Source of the DNA: a bacterium
Lineage (GTDB): Bacteria > Vulcanimicrobiota > Xenobia > Xenobiales > JADMJV01
DNA length: 64,000 bases
Reading direction: 5' to 3'
Assembly: GCA_018780265.1 (NCBI GenBank)
Contig: JADMJV010000012.1
Location: forward strand, 128,200 to 192,199
Positions within the stretch are counted from its first letter, which is position 1. Every line of letters starts with the position of its first letter. Below the pieces are notes generated by a model. The model worked only from the letters and a program-made list of their open reading frames with translations, was not told the DNA's origin and made no database searches. Below, one piece after another: positions 43,378-51,651 of the stretch. A program made the translations under genes and the position numbers.

Positions 43378-45060
43378 GTGATTGCACAAGTACAGGCAGC
43401 TACCCCGGTTGACGAAATTCAGATGCGGCTCTTTGCCGTAATAGGAGGCGAGGACCCTCAGGAGGTCATTCCGCTGGTAGACACCCAGCTGGCCGTGGCT
43501 GAACGGGAACTTCGCGAAGTCCCCCTGCGTGCTCAAGAAAAGGGGGCCGACTTTGTCAAGGCCGCCGCCCCGTCGATGCAAACCCTGCTCGACCAGTTCA
43601 ACCACTACCACAGCTGGCTTTCTAAGCTGAAACAGGCTCTCGAGGAGCAAAATCACCAGGGCTATGTCGACGCCTACGAAGAGGCACAGGCTTTAATTCC
43701 GGCCCTATTCGCAGCCTTGGAGGGCTACTCCAAGTTATTTGCCGCCTACGGTCCTTTTGCGTCCCCCTGGGTCAACACACTGGCCCGCATTGCCCAGGCC
43801 ATTGGGGCCGGCCAGGCACCCGAAGACAACTGGGACGAATCTCTAGTCGGCTTCCAAAACGCATTCAACCAGAAACTCAAGGAGGTCAGGGGCGCCGGTG
43901 TCCCCGGCCGAACCGCCTGCGCTCACGCCTACCAGCAGGCGCTGGAGACAGTGGTCAAGTTGCAGGCTGCAGAATCGTTGGACGAAGCAGACCTCAAGCC
44001 GCTCTTCCTGGAAATGGAAGAAAATAGCCTGATGGGCGAAAAAATTGAGCGACTGATGAGCGAGGGCCTGGAAGGCCCTGCCGCTATGCCGGTTACCAAT
44101 GTGGTTATCGCAGCCTCCCGCAAGGCCTTGGCCCAGGAGATTGATGCCACCCTGGTGAGCAGCTTTCTCGACGACTATTGCGAGTTGCTCGATCATTTTT
44201 GGGAAGGCTTTGAACGCTCGGTCACACGCCCGTCCGATTCGGCGCTGGTTCAGCAAGAGATTCCCAAAACGCTCGAATATGGCGACGAACACGACTCCGC
44301 TGTAGAAGCCCTCACGGCCGCCCTCAAGAGCAACGATGCCGCAGCCGCCGAAGCCGCCCTGCAGCAGTTGATCGCGACTTCCGCCAAGATCAACGAATCT
44401 CGCGAAGTCTTCGAGACCGCGGCCCAACACAAAACCCACGCGGTTTGCCCCGGCTGCGGCCGGGCCAATCCGCCTGAAAACCGACGCTGCGAAGCTTGCG
44501 GCAACGTATTGCCCACGGAGGCCGGTTCAGGCGCCTCGTCAACCTTTAACCTGTTGACCGGCCCTGCCCTCGAAGAAACCCAAGAGATGCCCATGACCGA
44601 AAACGTGGCCATGCTGTTCAACGCTTGCGACGACGTCCACGATGGCAAGATCACCGTCGAGCAGTTCCAGTCCGTACTCACCGAGACCCTGATGGGGCTC
44701 AAGGAGTTTGCCCGCGAACTCAGTGATGTAGCGGATGAGATGGCCGACGAGTCGAAAATGGCCGAAGAGACCAAAATGGTCTGGCGCGAGCAACATCTTC
44801 CCTACATGCAAGAGTTGAGCGCTCACTTTGTGTCCGGTATCAAAGACTGCGAGGCCGGTCTGGCCTCCATGATGGCCTACGTCAACGATCCAGACAAAGA
44901 ACATCTGGTCACCGGCGTGCGCACAGTGTGGGAAGGTCTGGGCGTGATTCATCGCGCGCGACTCTCCATGAACTCTAACCTGCAAATGTTCCAGGACCTT
45001 TTAGAAGAAATGCGCGAACAAGGCCTTCTCGTCGAGCCAACCTCATCGGAGGAGAGTTAG
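43378..45060 (+). CDS. Helical protein with one zinc-ribbon motif, function unknown
   Basis: 560 residues from GTG 43378 (GAGGTG eight bases upstream). Almost wholly alpha-helical, rich in E, A and L, with many coiled-coil-like stretches. A single zinc ribbon CPGCGRANPPENRRCEAC lies about 359-376, so the protein could bind zinc or a partner there; the segment after it is Ser/Thr/Gly-rich. No signal peptide, no transmembrane helix, no family recognised. Divergent from the polyamine-synthase gene (87 bp between starts). Overlaps the convergent UPF0489-like gene by 18 bp. Confidence 0.55.
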   Translation: MIAQVQAATPVDEIQMRLFAVIGGEDPQEVIPLVDTQLAVAERELREVPLRAQEKGADFVKAAAPSMQTLLDQFNHYHSWLSKLKQALEEQNHQGYVDAYEEAQALIPALFAALEGYSKLFAAYGPFASPWVNTLARIAQAIGAGQAPEDNWDESLVGFQNAFNQKLKEVRGAGVPGRTACAHAYQQALETVVKLQAAESLDEADLKPLFLEMEENSLMGEKIERLMSEGLEGPAAMPVTNVVIAASRKALAQEIDATLVSSFLDDYCELLDHFWEGFERSVTRPSDSALVQQEIPKTLEYGDEHDSAVEALTAALKSNDAAAAEAALQQLIATSAKINESREVFETAAQHKTHAVCPGCGRANPPENRRCEACGNVLPTEAGSGASSTFNLLTGPALEETQEMPMTENVAMLFNACDDVHDGKITVEQFQSVLTETLMGLKEFARELSDVADEMADESKMAEETKMVWREQHLPYMQELSAHFVSGIKDCEAGLASMMAYVNDPDKEHLVTGVRTVWEGLGVIHRARLSMNSNLQMFQDLLEEMREQGLLVEPTSSEES

Positions 45061-46239
45061 CGGGCGCATCAGTCCACCCAGGTCGGCCTTTTCCAACTGA
45101 GCTAACTCCAGTCTGGCCAGGCCCTCCTTGTTCTGCATGCGGTAGAGCCTGGCCAGCACCAGGCGCATCTGCAGGCCAAACAGGTAGGGCTCGGCCAGAC
45201 GCAATCCACGCCGAATCATCTGGGTGGCCTGGCGCAGGTCGCCCATTTTTTCCAGCGCAGCCGCCGCCGCCCAGTATAGTCGGTAGTCTGGCTCCACCGC
45301 TTGCTGAGCCTGCAACGCATAGTCCAGGGCTTGCTGGGGTCGCTCCAGGCGGCACAGCGTCTCCGAAGCCAGGCCCAGCAAGTGAGCCCGGCCCTCGGCC
45401 GGCACGTCGCCGCGGTCGAGTAAATTCTGCCAGCAAGACAGGGCAAGGTCGTGCTGGTTGAGGTGATGGTAGCAGGTGCCCAGCAGATAACCCGACTCCA
45501 CCCCATCCAGTCGTTGTAGCCCGGGCACCGCCTCCGCGTAACGATGCAGGCGCACCAGTCCGGCCGCGTCATCCAGGCTGTTCGCGCGATAGCCGCTGAC
45601 GTCGTCCACCCAAGGCCTGGCCAGACGGCGATATTCGGTGGGTGTGTAGCCACCCTTCACCGAGTAGGCAACCGTGGTGAAGCAAGACGGCGGAAAGTTC
45701 TCGCTTTCCCGCCAGACCTCTCCTGCGGTGGTCAAAAAGTAATCCAGATCTACATCCAGCAGCACCGGTTCTTTGGGTTGCGGGAGTCGGCAGGCAGGTC
45801 CAATCTCCATGGGTATGCCCAGCACCGTTCCAGCAACATACCCATTCCTTTCTTGCAACTCCACCGATTCGAGCACGGTCAGATCAAACCAGCCGTTGAG
45901 GTGGCCGCGCACCCAGGAAAGCAGTGGGCCTACCGGCAGATCCGGCGGAATGACCCAGGTCAGGCGAGTGACAATGCCTTCCTGGATGGCCGGGTAGAGA
46001 TAGTTGCCGCAATGCAGTCCACCCCAAGGCAGATAGGCGTTGCCGCACAAATGCAGGGACCGAGCCTGAGCGTAGCTAGGACAGCCGGCCAGTGCTTTCA
46101 GTCTGTCGGCACTCAGCCCGTCGCGGCCAATGTCGAGGTGGGCATCCACATGCCAGCACCAGCCCCCGCGAATGTCAGCACTCTTCCAGGCAAAATAGGC
46201 CTCGCAGTGCTCTTCCATGGCGACAACCCTGGCGCTCAC
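45043..46239 (-). CDS. UPF0489-like protein with C-terminal TPR-like repeats
   Basis: 398 residues from GTG 46239, which overlaps the upstream gene's stop (GTGA). The N-terminal half carries WHVDAHLDIG (near 29-38) and LLDVDLDYFLT (near 160-170), two Asp/His-rich motifs that match UPF0489 proteins of arginase-like fold, where they hold a metal. Residues about 230-390 form helical hairpins (YRANSLDDAAGLVRL, ALDYALQAQQAVEPDYRLYW, MGDLRQATQMIRRGLRLAEP). The function of UPF0489 is unknown; a metal hydrolase is possible. Third gene of a three-gene minus-strand operon. Confidence 0.65.
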   Translation of the reverse strand: MSARVVAMEEHCEAYFAWKSADIRGGWCWHVDAHLDIGRDGLSADRLKALAGCPSYAQARSLHLCGNAYLPWGGLHCGNYLYPAIQEGIVTRLTWVIPPDLPVGPLLSWVRGHLNGWFDLTVLESVELQERNGYVAGTVLGIPMEIGPACRLPQPKEPVLLDVDLDYFLTTAGEVWRESENFPPSCFTTVAYSVKGGYTPTEYRRLARPWVDDVSGYRANSLDDAAGLVRLHRYAEAVPGLQRLDGVESGYLLGTCYHHLNQHDLALSCWQNLLDRGDVPAEGRAHLLGLASETLCRLERPQQALDYALQAQQAVEPDYRLYWAAAAALEKMGDLRQATQMIRRGLRLAEPYLFGLQMRLVLARLYRMQNKEGLARLELAQLEKADLGGLMRPLTLLR

Positions 46240-46844
46240 TTACCTTCCTGGCGTCGCCGACGCGAGGCCAGTCGCCGCTCTTTAGCCGCCTGCAACTGCT
46301 GCTGAACCTTCTCCTGAGCCTCACGGGTCTCTTTCACCTGCTCCAGAATGGCTTTGCCTTTGGGGGTGCAGGCCCGCACCACCCGATAGGCTTCCAGTTC
46401 GAAACGGTTGCGCAGGGCCGCCTGCCAGCGCGGATTGGTGGCCGACACCTCACCGCCCATGAAGTCGATGCCCAACTCGGCAGTGACTTCGGTAGCCGCA
46501 TCAAAAAGAGCGTGTCCCACCCCTCGCCCCCAGTATTCGGGCAACGCGGCGATGTCCTCGACAAAGGTCTGGCGACGGCCGATATCGTCCTGGTGCCACA
46601 AATTCAGCAAAAGATAGCCCACCGACTTGTCCAATTGCTTATCCCGGGCTACCAGAAATCGATACTGACCCTGACGCACCCATCGCTTCATAGCTACAAA
46701 CTCGGTTTGCATATAGCGCGAGCGCTCCTGGGTGGTGCTGCGCAAGGCGTTAAAAGTAAAAATCGACGCCGTGGTCGCAAGCTCCAGGATTAACTCCATG
46801 TCTTGCTCCGCGGCGTCGACTATTTCATACCAGGGTTCTTCCAA
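46236..46844 (-). CDS. GNAT-family N-acetyltransferase with coiled-coil tail
   Basis: About 202 residues if started at TTG 46844; an in-frame ATG at 46799 with GGAG before it is the alternative, but it would cut off the first GNAT strand (WYEIVDA). Motif A is visible: EDIAALPEYWGRGVGHALFDAATE, with the acetyl-CoA loop GRGVG, followed by GGEVSATNPRWQAALRNRFELEAYRVV. The last 40 residues are a basic, Gln-rich coiled coil (EAQEKVQQQLQAAKERRLAS...). Acetylates an amine on a small molecule or protein; target unknown. It follows the Gln/Asn/Cys-rich gene closely. Confidence 0.72.
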   Translation of the reverse strand: MEEPWYEIVDAAEQDMELILELATTASIFTFNALRSTTQERSRYMQTEFVAMKRWVRQGQYRFLVARDKQLDKSVGYLLLNLWHQDDIGRRQTFVEDIAALPEYWGRGVGHALFDAATEVTAELGIDFMGGEVSATNPRWQAALRNRFELEAYRVVRACTPKGKAILEQVKETREAQEKVQQQLQAAKERRLASRRRRQEGK

Positions 46845-46851
46845 CGAAAGG

Positions 46852-47286
46852 TTATGCGTTGAGGCTAACGCCCAGAGACAACGACAAACCGGGCATCGGC
46901 AGACCGGGCAGAGCCGGCGGGAAGGATACTCCGCCACCGAAGTTATCACCGCAGGGCGGGTTGAACAGTGAATTACCAAAGTTGCCGCCGCTGCTTCCAG
47001 CCATCGCCCAGCTACCACCAGGGCCAGCTCCGGCCATTGCGAAACTGGACAGGCCATTGTTGCTGTTGAGGCCGTGGCACTGTTGACCCATAAAAGAGTT
47101 GCAACAGTTGTTGACGCGTTGACAGCCGAAGTTCATGTTGCCCGCACAGGCCATGTTGGCTTGCGGTTGTTGCTGCATCTGCTGCTGCTGACACTGGTTC
47201 ATACGGGGAGCGCGTGGGCCACCTCCGCCCAGAATTCCACCGAGTACCTGAGCTCCTACAACTGCTCCGATTAAAGGTAAAGCCAA
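46852..47286 (-). CDS. Small Gly/Asn/Gln-rich cysteine protein
   Basis: 144 residues with TTG start at 47286 (AGGGGA about ten bases upstream). Starts with a hydrophobic, glycine-rich run (LIGAVVGAQVLGGILGGGG), then a Gln/Asn-rich stretch with six to seven cysteines (QCQQQQMQQQPQ, CAGNMNFGCQRVNNCCNSFMGQQCHG), then a Gly/Pro/Ser tail. Low-complexity composition and the single export-like helix suggest a surface-exposed or aggregating protein. No known family. It is the first gene of the minus-strand operon with the GNAT and UPF0489-like genes. Confidence 0.55.
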   Translation of the reverse strand: MALPLIGAVVGAQVLGGILGGGGPRAPRMNQCQQQQMQQQPQANMACAGNMNFGCQRVNNCCNSFMGQQCHGLNSNNGLSSFAMAGAGPGGSWAMAGSSGGNFGNSLFNPPCGDNFGGGVSFPPALPGLPMPGLSLSLGVSLNA

Positions 47287-47530
47287 TGTCTTAATCCCCT
47301 ATCTATCAATGTTACAGGTAGTATCCCACACCAACCCGTACCTGTCTAGTCCAAACTCATTACGAAAACACCAGGTCCCGGAGGGGGGGCCCTGAGTCAG
47401 ATAGAGCATCCTCCAGGATCCGCAATTTCCGGCTTTTTTGAGAGGTATCCAGCATACTTCAGGAGTGGATATCCGGGTAGGTGCGCGTTCGCCGGGAAAT
47501 GTAGCCAAATGTCTGGGCAAGGGTCCGGCG

Positions 47531-49288
47531 ATGCCTGTTGCTGAGCCGGAACCTGCCAAAGATTGGACTGTACTGCTTTATCAGGAGGGCGAGGCCGACC
47601 AATCTCTACGGGAAATGGCGCATACTGTGGAAGCAGAGCGCGTTCAGGTGGTTGTTCAGCAGTCGAAACAGACTCTCAGTGAATTTCTGAGCTGGGGGAT
47701 GGAAGAGTTTCCAGCCCGCCGCTACGCAGTCATCGTCCAGAGCCCGGTTGCTCTGTCGGCCGTTTCGTTGCAGGAATCGCTCCAGCAGGCCCACCAGCGC
47801 ACAGGCAAAGACGTCGACCTGCTCGCCCTGGACAGCAGTGCCATGCAGCAGTCCGAAGTTGCCTACCAGCTACGTGAACAGGCCTCCGTGCTGGTCGCCA
47901 GTCAGGGAAAAACTACGGCCGAGGTCTTTCCCTACGCTGAGGCGCTGGCGGTCCTCAAAAGCAATCCAAAAATGTCCCCCCAACAATTGGGCAGCCAGTT
48001 GGTTCAGCAGCAGGCCAAAAAGTCTCGCGTCACCGTGCAGACGGCCGTTGACCTGGCCGCTCAGCGGGCCCTGGGTGAGGCCGTGCGGACGGCCGTGCAC
48101 ACCATGATCGAGGAAAAAGTCCCGGCCGACCTGATCTATACCTCGATGATGAGAGTGCGTGCAATCGAGGCCGACGACCCCTCCAAAGACGCGTTTGATC
48201 TACGCGATTTGTCGGCCTTCCTCAGCAACCTGAGCGGCGATCCTCGTCTCACCTCCGAGCGCGCCCGGGAAGCCTTGGAGAATGCATTGAAGGCTCAACA
48301 GGAGACCCTGCTTGCCCATCACAGCGGCGGCAATCACACTTTGTGGGGCAACGCCAGAGGCGCCTCTGTCTACATGCCCTGGCAGGCGCCCACCAGCGAG
48401 ACTCGCCTGGAATATCAGGCGCTGGACTGGGACCGCGACACCGGCTGGGATAACTTGCTCGACTACATATTCAAGTCGACTCCCTCCCACCAACCCCACC
48501 CGGCAACCGGGTCGGATTCGCGCAGCCTGGGCCAAAAAGTGGGTGGAGTGGCTTTGCGGGCCTACAAAAAATATGTCTCGGGCTATCTGGGAGTGGCCTG
48601 TAGCTACACGCCCAGTTGCTCTCAATACACCCGCCAGGCCATCATGCATCACGGCCTCTGGGAAGGGTCCAAGTACGGTGCCATGCGCTGGATATCTTGC
48701 GACGGCTCACACCACGGCCACTACCCCGTCCCGGGAGCCCCCGAAAGCCATTCCGCACCCAACCCAGAACAGGTTTCCCTGCTCTCCGTGCCCACCTCGC
48801 GAGCTTCGACCACCCGCCGAAAATTGACTCATCTGGCCGCCCACTGCGCCCAACGGGCAGGCCAGGTGGTTGGAGCCCTGGCTGGCGCCCTGGTAGGTGC
48901 TCCACTAGGGCTGGCGATCGGCGCCCTGGTTGGCCACAAGGTAGGCAATGGAACCATCGATGCCTGGAACCAGAATCTGTTTGAAAAATACCAGCCCCAC
49001 TGCTCGGGCAAAATTCTGGAACTCGAATCCAAACTGGCCTCCTCGGCCCATACCCTGCGCAACGCCCTGTTGGAAAAGACCGGCAGCGAAAGCTGGAGCG
49101 GCCGCCTGGCGGGAACCTACGGAGCCATCAGCGGAGGGGTATTGGGGGCGGTGGGGGGCGCTCTGGCCCTGGGCCGCATGGGATCCAGGTTTGCCGGCCT
49201 GGCTGCCAGCAACGGAACCCGTGACCTGCTCGGTCAATTCCCGAAGGATCCCCACACTCAGGATCTGTTGAACAAAGAATTTACATAA
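47531..49288 (+). CDS. Fusion: clostripain (C11)-like degenerate peptidase domain, YidD domain, glycine-zipper tail
   Basis: 585 residues from ATG 47531; an upstream open frame to 47438 lacks a good site. Residues about 11-315 follow the C11 layout (DWTVLLYQEGEAD, FPARRYAVIVQSPV, DVDLLALDSSAMQQSEVAYQLRE, VASQG), but the catalytic Cys of the DAC motif is Ser-Ser (102-103) and the His stretch after RYA is gone, so it is probably inactive. Residues about 332-402 are a YidD domain (LRAYKKYVSGYLGVACSYTP, SCSQYTRQAIMHHGLWEG, MRWISCDGSHHGHYPVP), normally an 85-residue stand-alone protein aiding membrane insertion. Two Gly/Ala-rich segments (about 444-469, 534-560) may lie in the membrane. No neighbour explains the pairing. 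Confidence 0.75.
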   Translation: MPVAEPEPAKDWTVLLYQEGEADQSLREMAHTVEAERVQVVVQQSKQTLSEFLSWGMEEFPARRYAVIVQSPVALSAVSLQESLQQAHQRTGKDVDLLALDSSAMQQSEVAYQLREQASVLVASQGKTTAEVFPYAEALAVLKSNPKMSPQQLGSQLVQQQAKKSRVTVQTAVDLAAQRALGEAVRTAVHTMIEEKVPADLIYTSMMRVRAIEADDPSKDAFDLRDLSAFLSNLSGDPRLTSERAREALENALKAQQETLLAHHSGGNHTLWGNARGASVYMPWQAPTSETRLEYQALDWDRDTGWDNLLDYIFKSTPSHQPHPATGSDSRSLGQKVGGVALRAYKKYVSGYLGVACSYTPSCSQYTRQAIMHHGLWEGSKYGAMRWISCDGSHHGHYPVPGAPESHSAPNPEQVSLLSVPTSRASTTRRKLTHLAAHCAQRAGQVVGALAGALVGAPLGLAIGALVGHKVGNGTIDAWNQNLFEKYQPHCSGKILELESKLASSAHTLRNALLEKTGSESWSGRLAGTYGAISGGVLGAVGGALALGRMGSRFAGLAASNGTRDLLGQFPKDPHTQDLLNKEFT

Positions 49289-49446
49289 GGGCCCGTCGCG
49301 GAATAAGTTGGGCATTCCGGCCTCGGAGGCGCCCCTCCAGCAAGGAGCGCCGAGGGCGAATATCGGGCCATATTTAACCGAGGCGCGACGCGGCTGGTGG
49401 GGATGGATCCGTGGCCCGAGTGTCTATGTTATTTCGGGACGGGCCC
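49289..49446. repeat. Interspersed palindromic repeat, long copy
   Basis: The element starts at the base after the stop codon of the preceding gene. Its ends are GGGCCCGTCGCGGAATAA (49289-49306) and TTATTTCGGGACGGGCCC (49429-49446), an imperfect inverted repeat (16 of 18). A 40-bp core, 49293-49332, matches 59007-59046 with one mismatch. Compared with that copy, a 40-50 bp stretch containing GAGCGCCGAGGGCG has been inserted between two GAGGCGC heptamers. The whole region 49289-49503 holds no gene. Confidence 0.75.
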
Positions 49447-49503
49447 TAAGGGCGTCTCGGCCATCGTCTAAAGGAGGGACCGGGTTGCGTCGAAGCCATC
49501 AGG

Positions 49504-51054
49504 ATGATTCGTCCCAAGGCCTTGGGGGGGCTTTGCCTACTAACCGGCCTGTCGTTTGCCCTGGGCGCCAGGGTGGCTGGACGTCGTGCCCCCTCGGTCA
49601 ATGCAGAAATCTCCGTGGTGGCCACGGTTAATGGTGAGAATCTGACACCCGCCGATCTGCAAATTGCGCTCAGTGCCTATCGGCGTTCGGCCATCGAAGA
49701 CATGGTCGCCCAGAAATTGCTGCTACAGCAGGCCAAAAAAGCCGGAATTCCCGTGCCGCCCGAAGTGGACCCGACCCCACAGCCCGGCATCTTCCCCGAC
49801 GAGGCTGTGGCCATGGCCCGGCAGGCAGGCAGCGAAAACCTACGTCGCAAACTAAGTCTGGCCGGCTTCTCCCAGGCCCAAAAAGAGCAAGCCTTTGCCG
49901 ACCTCGCTCCTGAGCTTCGACGCTATACCCTGCAAGTCATCATCCTCAAGCAGGCCGATGAATATCCCATTTTGCAGCGCGAAATCGAAGGGGGGGCCAG
50001 CTTCGAAAGCCTGCTGCCCAAATACACCATGACCCCCAGCGCCAGCGACCTGCTGGAGGAGGTGCCCCGGTCGACGGTCAGCCAGTTGTTGGGCCCTTAT
50101 GTGGCCGATTCGCTCCTGCTCCTGAAGGAGGGCCAGATATCGCCGCCCACTCCCTCGCCATTGGGACCTGCGGTGGTGAAATTGGTCACGCTCAAAGAAA
50201 CCTACGCAGAGCTGGAAGGCTTTTTGGACGACGTCCTGGTCCAGTCCGAGGCGCTGGCCCTGGACCACCGCCTTGGCACCGAGGCCTATGTGACTTCAGC
50301 CTATGTCCCGGAGTTGGCCCAAAAGAGCAATCTGAAGATCGTGGGTGACAAACCGCTCGACTTGAAAAGCCTGAAGCCCATTGCGGCTACCCCTCCCCAT
50401 CCCCTGCCCCGAGCGAAAGTGATCCCCCTGCGCCGGTTGGCCGGTCCGCTCCTCAAGAACCCGACCCCGCCCAAAGCGGTCTCGCTCAAGCCGCTCCACC
50501 CCATCCCCCTCAGCCCACAGCCCCAACCCACTCCGCTGGGGATTCTCAAGGCGACCATCGAAAAAAGCAGCCATCGACTGCTCAGCGCGCAGAAGGATCA
50601 AAATGCCCTTCTGCGCCTGGACATCAACGGCAATCACCATGCCGACAATTTCGAACCCGTACTGGTCGCAATCAGCCCCCAAGGCTGGAAGCCGGTCGAA
50701 AAGCTGGATCATTCGCTAAACCGATTTTCGATGGAGAACGACTGTGGCTATTGGTCCGACCGGGCCATTTATGCTTGGGAGGGCGGCATCCTGAGCGGAA
50801 AGTTAATCGTGACAAGGGCCCTCAACGGCCGCATTGAGTCCGACGAGGTCCGCCTCAAGAAGCTGCAAAAGTTGGACGAGGAAGGCCACGTTTTCGAAAT
50901 TGGCTCCGAAATCCAGCGAGACGACCAGGGCCGACTCTTTCACCTGGAACAGACGGCCTACTATAGCCGCAACACCCAGCTAGACAAGCAAGACATGAGA
51001 CGCCTTCAAGATTATCGAGATAGCGACGCCAATTGGGTGGTAGCCCAGGAATGA
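49504..51054 (+). CDS. SurA/PrsA-like peptidyl-prolyl isomerase-type chaperone, exported
   Basis: 516 residues. N-terminal signal/anchor (GGLCLLTGLSFALGARVAG). Residues about 35-90 are SurA-N-like (VVATVNGENLTPADLQIAL..IEDMVAQKLLLQQAKKAG), and about 140-230 resemble a parvulin domain (LQVIILKQADEYPIL, EIEGGASFESLLPKYTMTPSASDL, PYVADSLLLLKEGQISPP, GPAVVKLV). A Pro-rich linker and a C-terminal domain of 200 residues (LLRLDINGNHHADNFEPVLV...) follow, of no family I recognise. A periplasmic folding helper is inferred. The next gene overlaps the stop as ATGA. Confidence 0.72.
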   Translation: MIRPKALGGLCLLTGLSFALGARVAGRRAPSVNAEISVVATVNGENLTPADLQIALSAYRRSAIEDMVAQKLLLQQAKKAGIPVPPEVDPTPQPGIFPDEAVAMARQAGSENLRRKLSLAGFSQAQKEQAFADLAPELRRYTLQVIILKQADEYPILQREIEGGASFESLLPKYTMTPSASDLLEEVPRSTVSQLLGPYVADSLLLLKEGQISPPTPSPLGPAVVKLVTLKETYAELEGFLDDVLVQSEALALDHRLGTEAYVTSAYVPELAQKSNLKIVGDKPLDLKSLKPIAATPPHPLPRAKVIPLRRLAGPLLKNPTPPKAVSLKPLHPIPLSPQPQPTPLGILKATIEKSSHRLLSAQKDQNALLRLDINGNHHADNFEPVLVAISPQGWKPVEKLDHSLNRFSMENDCGYWSDRAIYAWEGGILSGKLIVTRALNGRIESDEVRLKKLQKLDEEGHVFEIGSEIQRDDQGRLFHLEQTAYYSRNTQLDKQDMRRLQDYRDSDANWVVAQE

Positions 51055-51548
51055 TCTTCCTGCTGTGTTACTTGTGCTGCTTGGGGCAGCTTCAGGGCGA
51101 CCAGATTCGCGCCAACCTCAACAGCGCCTACGCACGTGTCGAGCACTGCGCCCGCTACAAGTTTCTCGACGGGATGTTGGGCAACCGGGCGGCTGGCTTT
51201 CAGCTATTTGGACCCGACGGACTCAATCGCGACCTGACTTTGGAACGCGAGCGATTTCAGTTGCTGCTATCGCGAGCCACTCGAGTGCGCTTCAAGACCA
51301 CAATTCTCAAGGTCATGCCTACCGCCAGGGGGGCCCACGCCGAAGTCAATCAGTCGCTGGTAGTTGAGCAAGTTGACATGAAAACCAAAATGCTGTTCTG
51401 CATCGTGCTCTCCACCCGGGCCATTGACAGTTGGGAGGTCACACCGGTCGGTTGGAAACTGACGGCCACCAGTGTTCTCAACCAGACAAGCGCTCGCAGT
51501 GGCCCGCTGCGTGAAGCTAGTAGCAATCGCTTACAGCACAAGTGGTAG
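51051..51548 (+). CDS. Small exported protein, NTF2-like in layout
   Basis: 165 residues from ATG 51051, sharing ATGA with the stop of the chaperone gene, so translation is coupled. Signal peptide MIFLLCYLCCLGQLQG. The mature part begins with a helix (NLNSAYARVEHCARYKF) and ends with strands (MLFCIVLSTRAIDSWEVTPVGWKLTAT), typical of NTF2-like exported proteins such as the one at 12057. It may be a periplasmic partner of the chaperone-like protein. No named family. The stop codon lies inside a perfect hairpin repeat. Confidence 0.6.
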   Translation: MIFLLCYLCCLGQLQGDQIRANLNSAYARVEHCARYKFLDGMLGNRAAGFQLFGPDGLNRDLTLERERFQLLLSRATRVRFKTTILKVMPTARGAHAEVNQSLVVEQVDMKTKMLFCIVLSTRAIDSWEVTPVGWKLTATSVLNQTSARSGPLREASSNRLQHKW

Positions 51549-51588
51549 GGTAAACCCTACCGAAAACATCGGGTAGGGTTTACCCTAC
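51545..51588. repeat. Perfect 16-bp hairpin of two palindromes at gene end
   Basis: GTAGGGTAAACCCTAC (51545-51560) and GTAGGGTTTACCCTAC (51573-51588) are exact reverse complements, 12 bases apart. Each arm also reads nearly the same on both strands. The left arm includes the stop TAG at 51546-51548. No T-run follows, so a classical terminator is unlikely; a transcript-end hairpin, cruciform or operator is possible. Confidence 0.65.
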
Positions 51589-51651
51589 TGGGGTGCCTAC
51601 TTTTGACCACAAGCGCCGCCCCCAAAAGTCTGCGGCGACCGGCTGGTCTCT

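Noticed and set aside
47314..47345. ACAGGTA...TACCTGT inverted repeat upstream of the TTG-start gene
   Set aside because: Seven-base arms with an 18-base gap can arise by chance; no promoter elements or second copy seen.
47299..47559. 86-codon minus-strand open frame between two genes
   Set aside because: No ribosome site, no recognisable features, and it overlaps the start of the C11-YidD gene.
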